Part shown: positions 34,316 to 43,834 of the stretch, piece after piece
How the letters are laid out: the number at the start of each line of letters is the position of its first letter
How positions within the stretch are numbered: position 1 is the stretch's first letter
NCBI GenBank assembly: GCA_023423065.1
Contig: JAFAGC010000130.1
Coordinates: forward strand, 1 to 64,000
From: Pseudomonadota bacterium
Lineage (GTDB): Bacteria; Pseudomonadota; Gammaproteobacteria; Steroidobacterales; Steroidobacteraceae
DNA length: 64,000 bases
Direction: 5' to 3'
Translations under genes and position numbers: made by a program
The notes under the pieces: generated by a model
What the model saw: only the letters and a program-made list of their open reading frames with translations
The model's database searches: none
Told to the model about the DNA's origin: nothing

Positions 34316-35467
34316 CTACGGCGGATCAGAACCCGGCGTCGATTTGTCGACGCTCGTCCAGTTGCCCGAAGCTGCCGCCAGTTCTATCGCCGTCATCACC
34401 TGTTGAACCCTGAGTCCTTCCGCGAAATCCGGCGACGCGGCTGTGCCACTGCGAATGGCTCGGAGCAGATTGCGCACTTCGATCACCTTGAGATCGTTGA
34501 AGCCGAGACCGTGTCCTGCCGCGGGGCAAAACGCCACATAGTCCGGGTGTTCAGGTCCCGCGAGGATGGTGCGAAAACCGCGGCGGCCAGCCGTGTCATC
34601 GACGCGGTATATCCGTAGTTCGTTCATGCGCTCCTGATTGAACTCGAGGGTACCCCGCGTGCCGACCACTTGCACGCTGAGGCCGCATTTGTAGCCTGCG
34701 GCGACTCGGCTGATATCGAGAGTGCCAGGCACGCCGGAAGCAAACTCGACAAGGGCATGCGCGAGGTCTTCGTTCTCCACCATACGACCTTTTCCGGTGG
34801 AGACTTCTGTGCGCTGCTTGTGCACGGTGCGCAATACGCCATTGACGCGGGTGATCGCACCCAACAACACATGCGCCATGTTGATCAGATGCGAACCCAG
34901 ATCTGCCAACGCACCTGAGCCTGCCAGGCGGCGCTCGCACCGCCAGCTGAACGGAGTCTGTGGATCGCACAGGTAATCCTCGACGTAGTGGCCGCTGAAT
35001 TCCACGACTTCGCCGAGCTCGCCAGCGTGAATCATCTGCCGCGCGACCTGAACCATGGGATTGCAGATGTAGTTGAAACCGATGGCGTTGCAGACCCCGG
35101 CGCGGGTGGCCGCCTCGACGATGGCCGCGGACTGTTCGGCGTCCAGTGCCAGCGGCTTTTCGCAGTACACGTGTTTGCCAGATGCCAGGGCGGCCAACAC
35201 CATTTCCGCATGCAGGTGATTGGGCGTGCAGATGTCGACGACATCGACGTCGGGATCCGCGATGAGCTGGCGCCAATCGCAAGTAGGGCGGCCGAATCCC
35301 AATGACGACGCGGCCTCGCGTGCGCGGTCGGCGGTGTTGTCTGCGAGCACGGTGCACTCGACGGCGAATTCTGGACCGAAGGTCGCGGCGACAGAATGCA
35401 ACGCGATCGAATGCGCGCGCCCCATGAACCCGCTGCCTATCAATCCAAATCTGATCGGTGCCGCCAT
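34316..35467 (-). CDS. Gfo/Idh/MocA family dehydrogenase
   Basis: A 383-aa NAD(P)-dependent oxidoreductase: N-terminal Rossmann GLIGSGFMGRAHS, catalytic-type EKPLALD, then a C-terminal dehydratase-like domain. The start at 35467 places the ATG right before the Rossmann strand; the in-frame ATG at 35536 would overlap the operator pair. It is divergent from the GRP transporter and shares the RpiR operators with it. It is distinct from IolG (42821-43810). A role on another inositol isomer (scyllo- or chiro-inositol) or an inosose is plausible. Confidence 0.88.
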   Translation of the reverse strand: MAAPIRFGLIGSGFMGRAHSIALHSVAATFGPEFAVECTVLADNTADRAREAASSLGFGRPTCDWRQLIADPDVDVVDICTPNHLHAEMVLAALASGKHVYCEKPLALDAEQSAAIVEAATRAGVCNAIGFNYICNPMVQVARQMIHAGELGEVVEFSGHYVEDYLCDPQTPFSWRCERRLAGSGALADLGSHLINMAHVLLGAITRVNGVLRTVHKQRTEVSTGKGRMVENEDLAHALVEFASGVPGTLDISRVAAGYKCGLSVQVVGTRGTLEFNQERMNELRIYRVDDTAGRRGFRTILAGPEHPDYVAFCPAAGHGLGFNDLKVIEVRNLLRAIRSGTAASPDFAEGLRVQQVMTAIELAAASGNWTSVDKSTPGSDPP

Positions 35468-35515
35468 TCGACCTACCCCGGTTCTTGAATTCGGATATCC
35501 AGAAGTATAGGGTCG

Positions 35516-35555
35516 TGGCATAAGAATTCCACCCAACGCTGTAATTGAAATTTTT
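35516..35555. promoter_or_regulatory. RpiR-type operator pair 1
   Basis: TGGCATAAGAATTCCA at 35516-35531 (11 of 12 palindrome positions of the TGGAAY-N4-RTTYCA consensus) and a weaker TGTAATTGAAATTTTT at 35540-35555, spaced 24 bp. Located between the divergent Gfo/Idh and transporter genes. Confidence 0.55.
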
Positions 35556-35572
35556 CAACTACCAAGGGGCGT

Positions 35573-35674
35573 ATGAAAACTTCTCGCTTGAAAGCAACGC
35601 TGACCGACTTCCACCTGTGGATTCCGCTCACGGTGCTCGCCATCGGCATCGGTCTCCTGGCATCGATCGCATGA
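35573..35674 (+). CDS. 33-aa single-span membrane peptide coupled to transporter
   Basis: An ATG at 35573 with AAGGGG correctly spaced upstream opens a 33-codon frame that ends in ATGA, overlapping the transporter start. The peptide has a polar N-terminus (MKTSRLKATLTDFHLW) and one hydrophobic helix (IPLTVLAIGIGLLASIA). The overlap implies translational coupling. It is probably a small partner or stabiliser of the transporter; I recognise no named family. Confidence 0.65.
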   Translation: MKTSRLKATLTDFHLWIPLTVLAIGIGLLASIA

Positions 35675-36954
35675 TCACTCCCGCCCGGAGTTCATTCCCG
35701 TCCTTGCATACCGTTGGAGTAATGTCCGGCATCGCTGCGGGCGCATGGTTGGGTTCGGCCGAAGCGCCCACCAAGCTGGTGACGATGGGCTTTTCCCCTT
35801 TCGTGATCTCACTCGGCATGGTCATGGGTGTATTCGTTGCGCGATGGACCATCCCTGTGGCGCTCAAGGGAACTAGCTACGTCTTCGACGATCTGCGGCA
35901 GAAGCCACATCTCATCGTGTGGGGAATCGTTGCGGGGATGCTTTGGGCGGTCGCCAACACCCTCACCGTGTTCGCGATCAGGGACGTCGGCTTGTCCATC
36001 GCGTTCCCTCTCTGGAACCTCAACAGCCTCATCGGCATGTTCTGGGGCTGGTTGCTCTTCAACGAATTGCGGGGAAGCGGGTCGCGGCAACGACGGATAG
36101 TACTGGGGGGCGCGGCGGCCATCGTGATTGGCGCATGCCTGCTGGCGTATGCGACCACGAACCACAATTCTTCGGCCAATCGCGAGGCCGCGACGTTGGG
36201 CATCCTCGCCGCCTGCGGCGCAGCCCTGCTCTGGGGAACCATGTATATCCCCTATCGCAAGGCATACATCAGCGGGATGAACCCGTTGTCGTTCGTCACC
36301 GTGTTCACCATTGGGGAATTGGGTACCGTGTTCGCGGTGGCGGCGATCTTCGATGGCGGCGCCGCGAATGTGCTCGACTCGCTGGCGCAGGCCAAACCCG
36401 TACTTTTCTGGTTGTTCCTTGGCGGGTTCTGCTGGGTGATCGGCGACCTGTTCCAGCAATACGCGGCCAAATACATTGGCATCAGTCGCGGCATTCCCCT
36501 GTCAAATACCAATCAGCTGTGGGGTCTCGCCTGGGGTGCGCTGGTGTTCGGTGAGCTGGCAAACATGTCGGGCTCGGCGACGTTCGTCGTGGGCGGGTCG
36601 CTGATCATGATCGTTGGTGCGGTAGCCATTACCTTCGCGGAGGCCCCCGCGGACGAACAATGGCACTGGCGGCAGGCGATGGAACGGGAGTGCGCGCGCT
36701 ATGGCCTCGATCGCGAGCAAGTAGCTGCTGCCGTTACGGGTTCCGACGCGCGGGATGGCGTCAGAACGCGCGCGCGCTCATGGGAGTTGCTCATCGTTGC
36801 CGCAGCGATATCGATATTCGTCTGGCTCGGGTTGAACGCAAGGAGCCCAGGAATGGAGGTCGACCGGCCGTGGATGCTGGTGATCGTAGTTGCTTCCCTG
36901 GCGTTGCTCGTAACCGCCGTCGCGGTTCTCTGGAAGCGCACGCGCTTCTCTTGA
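35671..36954 (+). CDS. GRP/RhaT-type sugar transporter
   Basis: A 427-aa protein with about ten membrane helices of the drug/metabolite superfamily, similar to glucose/ribose porter (GRP) and RhaT proteins: PLWNLNSLIGMFWGWLLFNE, LLWGTMYIPYRKAYISG and GIPLSNTNQLWGLAWGALVF. The C-terminal two helices after a soluble loop (about residues 330-370) are an extension. The ATG at 35671 overlaps the stop of the 33-aa peptide. Context suggests uptake of inositol or a related cyclitol. Confidence 0.88.
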   Translation: MITPARSSFPSLHTVGVMSGIAAGAWLGSAEAPTKLVTMGFSPFVISLGMVMGVFVARWTIPVALKGTSYVFDDLRQKPHLIVWGIVAGMLWAVANTLTVFAIRDVGLSIAFPLWNLNSLIGMFWGWLLFNELRGSGSRQRRIVLGGAAAIVIGACLLAYATTNHNSSANREAATLGILAACGAALLWGTMYIPYRKAYISGMNPLSFVTVFTIGELGTVFAVAAIFDGGAANVLDSLAQAKPVLFWLFLGGFCWVIGDLFQQYAAKYIGISRGIPLSNTNQLWGLAWGALVFGELANMSGSATFVVGGSLIMIVGAVAITFAEAPADEQWHWRQAMERECARYGLDREQVAAAVTGSDARDGVRTRARSWELLIVAAAISIFVWLGLNARSPGMEVDRPWMLVIVVASLALLVTAVAVLWKRTRFS

Positions 36955-36999
36955 TGCCGCTGTCAAACCAAAAAAGCTCGTGAGACAACCGTCAAGCAG

Positions 37000-37043
37000 A
37001 ATCGGTCGCGAGCCCTGAAGAGGGGGTGGGCCCGCGACCGATT
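37000..37043. terminator. Hairpin between convergent transporter and iolE genes
   Basis: A perfect 11-bp stem (AATCGGTCGCG / CGCGACCGATT) with additional AGCCC/GGGCC pairing inside. It lacks a T-run on either side, so factor-independent termination is uncertain, but its position between two convergent stops fits a bidirectional terminator. Confidence 0.45.
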
Positions 37044-37199
37044 TGCCAGGCTCAGGAGTTCTCGGTCCACCCAACAAACAATCTGCGCGTGAAACCTTCT
37101 CCGGCGGCCACGTGCGGGTGACCACTCGGAAGACTCCCGCGCGTCAGGCTGGACTCATGTTCGTGAGCCATCCAACCGGTCGCGCCAATGATTTCCCGA

Positions 37200-38093
37200 T
37201 TAATTGAAGAGAGCGCTCGCGAGGAGGTTCAAATGACTGAATCCCTTGCTCGCATATTCGAAGGACGGCGCGACCACGGGGTCCTGTTCCGCCTCGACGA
37301 CCAGCCAGCCGGAGTAACCGACCTGAGCCAGGGGCGCGAGCACCCGGCGGTAGTCGACCAGTCCATCGCCCGGCACGGTGAAGACCCCGTCCAGCACCGC
37401 GTTCAAAAAGCTCGAATCTCGATTCACGACGCGTTCCAGGATGGAAGGCCTGACGTCCTTGCAATGCACGTGGACGATACGCGGGGCGTATTTCTCCGCC
37501 ATCTCGAACAGAGATGCGCCAACCCCCGCATATGTCAGATGTCCCGTATCGAAAAGCAGCCCGACCGACTCTCCAGTGCCCTCCATCACCGTGTGGACAT
37601 CGCGCTGCGATTGCACGACCGTCCCCATGTGATGGTGGTAAGCGAGCCGAAGACCTTCAGCTTTCATGCGATCCGCGAGCCCCGTGAGCCTGTCGCAGAA
37701 TACCGGCCACTCGTGACGCGCGAGATGTGGCCGCTGAGAGACCGGCGTCCGCTGATCACCGTGAGAGCAGCGCGAAACCTCCGCAAAGACCATCACGTCG
37801 CAACCCAACGAGCGCAGCAACTCGAAGTGGTTGGACATCGCGTCCCATTCCGCGTCGACGCTCCGTTCGAGCAGCCGGCCGCTATACCAGCCCGACACGA
37901 GCTGCAGATCGTGTGACTGGAGGATCGGACGAAGCTGAGCCGCTACGCGCGGGAACTTGTTGCCCAGTTCGACACCCGTGAACCCCGCCTGGCGGGCTTC
38001 ACGCAAGCAGGTCTCGAGAGAGGTCTCCTGCCCCAAAGATGGCAGATCGTCATTCGTCCAGGTGAGCGGGTTGATGCCCAGTTTAACCGTCAT
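37200..38093 (-). CDS. iolE: Inosose dehydratase IolE
   Basis: A 297-aa TIM-barrel protein of the sugar-phosphate isomerase/epimerase superfamily. Typical IolE start (LGINPLTWTNDDLPSLG) and metal-ligand segments YHHHMGT, LLFDTGHLTYAG, VHVHCKDVR and VVEAEQDP. It dehydrates scyllo-inosose to 3D-trihydroxycyclohexane-1,2-dione. It overlaps the iolD stop (ATGA). Last gene of the iolBCDE operon. Confidence 0.95.
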   Translation of the reverse strand: MTVKLGINPLTWTNDDLPSLGQETSLETCLREARQAGFTGVELGNKFPRVAAQLRPILQSHDLQLVSGWYSGRLLERSVDAEWDAMSNHFELLRSLGCDVMVFAEVSRCSHGDQRTPVSQRPHLARHEWPVFCDRLTGLADRMKAEGLRLAYHHHMGTVVQSQRDVHTVMEGTGESVGLLFDTGHLTYAGVGASLFEMAEKYAPRIVHVHCKDVRPSILERVVNRDSSFLNAVLDGVFTVPGDGLVDYRRVLAPLAQVGYSGWLVVEAEQDPVVAPSFEYASKGFSHLNLLASALFN

Positions 38094-39928
38094 TCTTCGC
38101 CCCGAATCTTTGAGAGCTCGCCCTGATACGTTTCAAACGCCCTGGCGACCCGGGGGTTCTGCGACACTTCCGGAAGCGCAACGTCCCACCAGGCGCCGCC
38201 CACGTTTGGGCTCGCAGTAGGATCGGTGTCGATGACCAACACGCAGGTTCTTGCTTCCGAAGCGGACTCGGCCAGCGCGGTTTCCAGCTCGGCCACGTTC
38301 GCGACCTTGCGCGACACGGCGCCGAGCGCGGCCGCGTGGGCAACGAAATCCACCTTCGGTGCCTTATCGTCCAGCAGGTTGTTGAAGGCATCGCCGCCCC
38401 GCGAGGTCTGAAGGCGGTGAATACAGCCGAAGCCCCGGTTGTCGAGCAGCACGATGGTGAGCTTGAGCCCCAGTGCGATCGAGGTCGCGATCTCTGAATT
38501 CATCATGAGATAGCTGCCGTCGCCCACCATGACGACGACATCGCGTTCCGGCTGCGCGAGCTTGACGCCCAGTCCGCCCGCGATCTCGTATCCCATGCAC
38601 GAGAATCCATACTCGACGTGATAGTCGCCAGGCTCGCGCGACTTCCAGAACTTGTGGAGGTCGCCCGGCAGACCGCCCGCGGCGCAGACAACCGTCGTCT
38701 TGCAAGTTGCCATACGATTCACTGCGCCGATCACCTGGGCGTCGGTAGGTAGTTTGGCTGGCGCGCTGCGGGTCACGGCGTATGCAGCTCGCTCCCAAGC
38801 CTCCTGGCACTGCTTGACGGCGGCGCTCCACTCCTTGCGATCGGGAGGGTCGCCCATCTGCTTGTCGAGCTCGTCCAGGGTCCGGGCGACATCCCCTTGC
38901 AATGCCAGTGCATCGTTCTTGGCGGCATCGAGCCTGCACACATTCACGCTGATCAATCCTAGCGCGGGCGCGGAAAACAGGGAGTTCGAGGCAGTCGTGA
39001 AATCCTGCAAGCGGGTTCCGAGGGCGATGATGAGATCGGCCTTCCGCGCGAGCTCGTTGGCCGCGCTCGCACCGGTGACGCCGATCGCACCGACGTTTTG
39101 CGGATGATCGAAAGGCAGCGCGCCCTTGCCCGCCTGCGTTTCCGCGACAGGTATGCGATGAAACTTGGCGAATTCAGCCAGCTGAACAGTTGCTTCGGAA
39201 TACAGCACGCCACCGCCGGCGATGATGAGCGGGGCTCTGGCGCGGGAAATCCTGCTGGCCGCCTCGCGCAGGCGGTCGGCGCCGGCCCCCGGACGGCCGG
39301 GCACGTGCACTCGCGGCTCGAAAAAGCTTTCGGGGTATTCATACGCCTCGGCCTGTACGTCTTGCGGCAGCGCCAGCGTGACCGGACCGCACTCGGCCGG
39401 ATCGAGCAGCACACTGATGGCCGCGGGCAGGCTGCGGAGTATCTGCTCGGGGCGGGTGATGCGATCCCAGTAGCGCGACACGGGCTTGAAGCAGTCGTTC
39501 GCGCTGATCGTCGGATCGCCGAAGTCCTCGAGTTGCTGGAGCACGGGGTCTGGTCGCCTGCTCGCGAACACGTCACCCGGCAGCAGCAGAACCGGCAGGC
39601 GGTTCACGTGGGCCAACGCCGCGGCGGTTACCATGTTGGTCGCGCCGGGGCCGATCGACGTCGTGCATGCCAAAAAACGGCGGCGCCGTTGCGCTTTCGC
39701 ATAGGCGACGGCCGCGTGCGTCATGGACTGTTCGTTGTGCCCCCGATACGTCGGGAACTGATCGCGCACCGCCGAAAGTGCCTCGCCGAACGCCGTGACG
39801 TTGCCATGGCCGAAGATGGCGAAGATCCCGGGGATCAACGGCACGGTCTGCCCGTCGACGATCGTCAGCTGCGCGATGAGGTACCGCGTCAGTGCCTGGG
39901 TCATGGTGAGTTTGACAGTCGCGCTCAT
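38090..39928 (-). CDS. iolD: Trihydroxycyclohexanedione hydrolase IolD
   Basis: A 612-aa thiamine-diphosphate enzyme. The ThDP site GDGSYLMMNSEIATSIALG is followed by LDNRGFGCIHRLQ; the N-terminal Glu region is HNEQSMTHAAVAYAKA. Length and order fit IolD, which opens the inositol-derived ring to 5-deoxyglucuronate. It begins 3 bp after iolC and overlaps iolE by 4 bp. Confidence 0.96.
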   Translation of the reverse strand: MSATVKLTMTQALTRYLIAQLTIVDGQTVPLIPGIFAIFGHGNVTAFGEALSAVRDQFPTYRGHNEQSMTHAAVAYAKAQRRRRFLACTTSIGPGATNMVTAAALAHVNRLPVLLLPGDVFASRRPDPVLQQLEDFGDPTISANDCFKPVSRYWDRITRPEQILRSLPAAISVLLDPAECGPVTLALPQDVQAEAYEYPESFFEPRVHVPGRPGAGADRLREAASRISRARAPLIIAGGGVLYSEATVQLAEFAKFHRIPVAETQAGKGALPFDHPQNVGAIGVTGASAANELARKADLIIALGTRLQDFTTASNSLFSAPALGLISVNVCRLDAAKNDALALQGDVARTLDELDKQMGDPPDRKEWSAAVKQCQEAWERAAYAVTRSAPAKLPTDAQVIGAVNRMATCKTTVVCAAGGLPGDLHKFWKSREPGDYHVEYGFSCMGYEIAGGLGVKLAQPERDVVVMVGDGSYLMMNSEIATSIALGLKLTIVLLDNRGFGCIHRLQTSRGGDAFNNLLDDKAPKVDFVAHAAALGAVSRKVANVAELETALAESASEARTCVLVIDTDPTASPNVGGAWWDVALPEVSQNPRVARAFETYQGELSKIRGEE

Positions 39929-39931
39929 GGC

Positions 39932-41875
39932 TCAGCCCGCCGCCAGGGCGCGTTGCCCATACCCGGCCTCGCGCTGCGCGCGCCAGGCCTCTATCAACCT
40001 GCGATAGCGTCGCGCCATGTCCTCGACGGCCGCTTCGTCGCTGGTCACCCCGCGGAACCAACCATTGGCCGCTGCGCTGAAGATGCTTCGACCCACCGCG
40101 AACCCGCGACAGACCGGTGATTGCGCCGCCTGCGAGAACGAGAGCTGCAATTGTTCTTCAGGTGCGTCGAGCCCCAGCAGCAGCACTCCATTGCACCACG
40201 GGTCGCGCGCCTGGATGAGCTCGCCGATCGCGCGCCACGCGTCCGCAGTTTGAGACTCGAGTTTCCACCATGCCGGGCGGATACCAATGTTGTAGAAGCG
40301 CTTCAACACGCGAAGCGTCGTGTCATCCAGGACCGGTTTGCCTCGTCCGGCGCTGATGAACTCGAGCATGAGGTCGCGATCGAGAGCCAGCGCAGCCTGG
40401 TAAAGCTCGTTGACCTTGTGTTCCTGCTCGTACCGGAGGTCGATCGGATCGTCGGGATGATAGAAGACGAGACACTTGATCACGTGATGCACCGGCCACG
40501 CCCGGATGTTCAATGCCACGTTGTCGATGCCTTCGAACTGCAGCGGACGCGAACCGGGGAGCTCGATTGGACGGGCCACCCAAGTGTCCGAATGCGTGAG
40601 CGATTCGAGCACCGGGGTACCATGCCGGCCATCGACGATGACCCCGAGACTACCGGCCAGCGTGCTGTCCGCGGCCACCCGCTCGACGGCGCGGGCGATC
40701 AGCAACTTGAAATCGGCGATGAGTGAGCGCGGCCTGCCGGCGTCGTCCGCCATCTCCTCCAGCTGCTTGCGATGATCGAAAGCGAGCACGAACAGGTCGC
40801 CGGCCGTCCTGCGGCGCACGGTGGTCGCATGGTGCATGTGCAACAGGGTGGCATCGAGATCCGGCCGGCGGACCGGCACCGCGCGAGACATGAATTCCTT
40901 GAGCTCGGCCTGGCTTGGCATGGCCGGGCTGCAGGCGTGGCGGCTCACGACCAGTGCGCCGCAGGCATTGCCCAGTCGGCCGCATTCCTCGAGCGACGCA
41001 TTCCGCAGCCAGCCGGACAAAAAGCCGCTCAGGAAAGCATCGCCGGCGCCGAGGACGTTGAGCACCTCGACGGGGAAGCCGGGCACGACCAGTGCCTCGT
41101 CCAGATCGTCCGGCACGGCGCCGGGAACGATCACGCATCCAGACGCGCCGCGCTTGATGACGATTACCGCCGATGTCAGCGAGCGGATCCGGCGGATCGC
41201 CGCGATCACGTCTTCGGTACCGCCCGCGATGCGGATTTCTTCTTCCGTGCCCACCACCAAGTCACACAACGGGATCAGAGGCTGCATCGAGGCGGTGACA
41301 GTTTCGCTTGCGACGAAGCGGGAAGCGCCATCGCCCGCGGCAGTGAGCTTCCACAGTACGGGGCGATAGTCGATGTCGAGAACGCAGCGGGTACCATTCT
41401 TCCGGGCCCATCGGAACGCCTGTTCTACGGCCTCTCGCGTGCGGTCGGTTGATAGGTGTGTACCTGTCACCGCGAAGGCGCCGCTGCTCGCGATATAGGC
41501 CTCGTCGAAATCGTCGACGCAGACGCCCATGTCGGCGCAATTCTCGCGGAAGAAAATGTGCGGGTACGAACCCGTGCCCTCGATGCCGAGTACCACCGAT
41601 GCCGTGAGGCGATCAGGGTCGGTCTTGACGTGGCTGACGTCCGCGCCGAATGCAGCGAGTGCCTCGCGCACGAAGCGACCCATGTGCTCATCGCCGACCC
41701 GGGTGAGCATCGAACTGCGCAGGCCCAGGCGAGCGACCCCCGCGCAGAGATTTGCGGAAGAGCCTCCCAGATACTTGGTGAAGCTCTGCATGTCCTCCAG
41801 GCGGCTGCCAATCTGCTCGCCGTAGAAGTCGACGGCGGCGCGCCCGAGGCAGATAAGGTCCAGCGATCGCGTCAT
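39932..41875 (-). CDS. iolC: IolC kinase fused to DUF2090 aldolase-like domain
   Basis: A 647-aa protein. Residues about 1-320 are a PfkB kinase (GGSSANLCAGVARLG; catalytic VLNVLGAGDAFLSGF), the 5-dehydro-2-deoxygluconokinase. Residues about 340-640 are a DUF2090 domain (LFVLAFDHRKQLEEM), a class I aldolase-like fold that in such fusions is thought to cleave the phosphorylated product to DHAP and malonate semialdehyde. No separate iolJ is present, supporting that role. The ATG overlaps the iolB stop (ATGA). Confidence 0.94.
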   Translation of the reverse strand: MTRSLDLICLGRAAVDFYGEQIGSRLEDMQSFTKYLGGSSANLCAGVARLGLRSSMLTRVGDEHMGRFVREALAAFGADVSHVKTDPDRLTASVVLGIEGTGSYPHIFFRENCADMGVCVDDFDEAYIASSGAFAVTGTHLSTDRTREAVEQAFRWARKNGTRCVLDIDYRPVLWKLTAAGDGASRFVASETVTASMQPLIPLCDLVVGTEEEIRIAGGTEDVIAAIRRIRSLTSAVIVIKRGASGCVIVPGAVPDDLDEALVVPGFPVEVLNVLGAGDAFLSGFLSGWLRNASLEECGRLGNACGALVVSRHACSPAMPSQAELKEFMSRAVPVRRPDLDATLLHMHHATTVRRRTAGDLFVLAFDHRKQLEEMADDAGRPRSLIADFKLLIARAVERVAADSTLAGSLGVIVDGRHGTPVLESLTHSDTWVARPIELPGSRPLQFEGIDNVALNIRAWPVHHVIKCLVFYHPDDPIDLRYEQEHKVNELYQAALALDRDLMLEFISAGRGKPVLDDTTLRVLKRFYNIGIRPAWWKLESQTADAWRAIGELIQARDPWCNGVLLLGLDAPEEQLQLSFSQAAQSPVCRGFAVGRSIFSAAANGWFRGVTSDEAAVEDMARRYRRLIEAWRAQREAGYGQRALAAG

Positions 41876-42693
41876 TTGGTTTTCTCTTCGATCTGCGGGC
41901 GCCAGTAGTCGGCATCCGCCTTCAGTGTCCAAGTGTGATCGGCGGTGAATTCCGGCGAGGTGTAAGGATTGCCCGCGAGGTGACGGATCACCCACGAGTA
42001 GTACATGGCATACCCGGGGGCAGCGCATTGCGCATGATCGAGCCCCGCGGGAATGTGGATAGTGTCGAAGGCGCGGACCTTCACGACGTCCTCACCCAGT
42101 TCCGCATGCCCGTACCCTTCGGGACGTGAGAAGCGGTAGTGGTAGATCTCAGGCTGGGGGTGATGGTGCGGCGGATAACTCGACCATCCGCCGGGAAACG
42201 TCACGACTTCTCCCAATACGAGCTGCGCCTGGGGCGGCGAATTGCGCCCATCGAACGCGGTGCGCACATATCTCAGCGCACGCTCGCCGACCAGACCCTT
42301 GCCGCGGTATTCATTCGGAACTTGGGCAGGGCTGAAGATGCGCCCCTCGAAGCGCGCCTCGTTGGCGCAATCGTAGACCGTCCATTCGACGTCGCTGATG
42401 GCCTCCAACGTAACGGCCGAACCGGCGCTCGCGTGCAGGCAACTGCACGATTCGTCGAAGAGCGACGCCCGCGATACGCTGAACGCCTCGCCGTCCACCG
42501 TGCCCGCGGACTCGCCCGCCATCAGCAACCACGCGGTCTCACGGGAAACCCGGATCTGCTTGCGCTCGCCTGCCTTCATCCGCAAGACGCCCAGACCGAG
42601 CCCGGCGATGTTGTCCGGCGCCGAACAGTCGGTGATCGTCGTGAACCCGGGCCCAAAGCCGCTCCGGAAGCTTTTCAGATGTTCATTCATCAC
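41872..42693 (-). CDS. iolB: 5-deoxy-glucuronate isomerase IolB
   Basis: A 273-aa cupin-type protein with the metal-binding stretch SSYPPHHHPQPEIYHYRF and a later HIPAGLDHAQCAAPG. It isomerises 5-deoxyglucuronate to 5-dehydro-2-deoxygluconate. First gene of the iolBCDE operon, with an operator pair 85-130 bp upstream. Confidence 0.95.
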   Translation of the reverse strand: MMNEHLKSFRSGFGPGFTTITDCSAPDNIAGLGLGVLRMKAGERKQIRVSRETAWLLMAGESAGTVDGEAFSVSRASLFDESCSCLHASAGSAVTLEAISDVEWTVYDCANEARFEGRIFSPAQVPNEYRGKGLVGERALRYVRTAFDGRNSPPQAQLVLGEVVTFPGGWSSYPPHHHPQPEIYHYRFSRPEGYGHAELGEDVVKVRAFDTIHIPAGLDHAQCAAPGYAMYYSWVIRHLAGNPYTSPEFTADHTWTLKADADYWRPQIEEKTK

Positions 42694-42777
42694 GGTGAGA
42701 GCGCCGGCGAAGGCTCTCTCTGCTCCTTCATGTCGGGAGCGCCACTACGCACTCCCCGTCAGCTGACGGTAGCGGAT

Positions 42778-42823
42778 TGGAATGAAAGTTTCAATTGGTC
42801 AAAGATATGGAACACCGATTTCA
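42778..42823. promoter_or_regulatory. RpiR-type operator pair 2, upstream of iolBCDE
   Basis: TGGAATGAAAGTTTCA (42778-42793) and TGGAACACCGATTTCA (42808-42823), 30 bp apart start to start. The second copy touches the 3' end of iolG. Confidence 0.75.
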
Positions 42824-43810
42824 AGCCGACAGCGTGACCGCTTTTCCGGTGACGAGCGACGCCTGCGCGGCGTCTGCGAGCTTCAGCGCGCGACGACCAT
42901 CTTCACCGGTGGCCAGCTCGACCTTTTTGCCCTGCAGGGCACTGAGAAAATCCTCGAGCTCGAGCCGGTAGGCCGCGGCATAGCGCTCGAGGAAGAATGG
43001 CAAAGCGGGCTCTGTCGTGAACCCATTTTCACGAGCCAATGTCACGCTCGTGGAGGTGTGATTGGCGGCGGACAATGCGCCCTTCGATCCGAATACTTCG
43101 ATGCGCTGGTCGTAGCCGAATGCGCAACGCCGGCTGTTGGCGATCTGGCACATCGTGCCGCTCGCAGTGCGCAGCATGACCATGGCCGTGTCGACATCCC
43201 CGGCCGCACCGATGTCGGGATTCACCAGGGCGCTGCCACGGGCGAATACTTCGACCGGCTCCTCGTCCAGCAGCCACCGTGCCATGTCGAGATCGTGGAT
43301 CATCATGTCGCGGAACAGTCCACCGGAGCGCGCGATGTATTCGACCGGCGGCGGCGCAGGGTCGCGGCTAATGATATGGACAGTCTCGATCTTGCCGACC
43401 GAGCCAGTTTTGCTCTCCTGCCTGAGCCTGGTGAATGACGGGTCGTAGCGGCGATTGAAGCCCATGAACAACGGAGTGCTCTGGCGTCGCACGAACTCCA
43501 GGCAGGAGTCGGCGCGCTTGATGTCGAGATCGAGCGGCTTCTCGCAGAACACCGCCTTGCCGGCGCCCGAGGCGCGCTCGATCCAGTCGGCATGTGTGTC
43601 GGTGGAACTCGCAATCAGGACCGCATCGACATCGCTGGTCAGAGCGTGTTCGGGCGCGACGACTCTGGCGCCCCACCGGGCCGCGAGCTCGCTCGCCGCC
43701 GGCGGATTCGAATCCGTTACGTGCACGAGGCTGCCTCGCCCGCTGCGGACTATATTCTCCGCGTGGATCTTGCCGATCCGGCCGGCGCCAACGAGCAGAA
43801 ATCGCGTCAT
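42821..43810 (-). CDS. iolG: myo-inositol 2-dehydrogenase IolG
   Basis: A 329-aa Gfo/Idh/MocA enzyme: VGAGRIGKIHAENI Rossmann start, CEKPLDLDI catalytic Lys, MMIHDLDMARWLL with the active-site Asp/His pair. It oxidises myo-inositol to scyllo-inosose, step one of the pathway. It follows the RpiR gene by 24 bp and forms an operon with it. Confidence 0.92.
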   Translation of the reverse strand: MTRFLLVGAGRIGKIHAENIVRSGRGSLVHVTDSNPPAASELAARWGARVVAPEHALTSDVDAVLIASSTDTHADWIERASGAGKAVFCEKPLDLDIKRADSCLEFVRRQSTPLFMGFNRRYDPSFTRLRQESKTGSVGKIETVHIISRDPAPPPVEYIARSGGLFRDMMIHDLDMARWLLDEEPVEVFARGSALVNPDIGAAGDVDTAMVMLRTASGTMCQIANSRRCAFGYDQRIEVFGSKGALSAANHTSTSVTLARENGFTTEPALPFFLERYAAAYRLELEDFLSALQGKKVELATGEDGRRALKLADAAQASLVTGKAVTLSA

Positions 43811-43834
43811 TTGATCGTATCCTTCATGTGGTGA

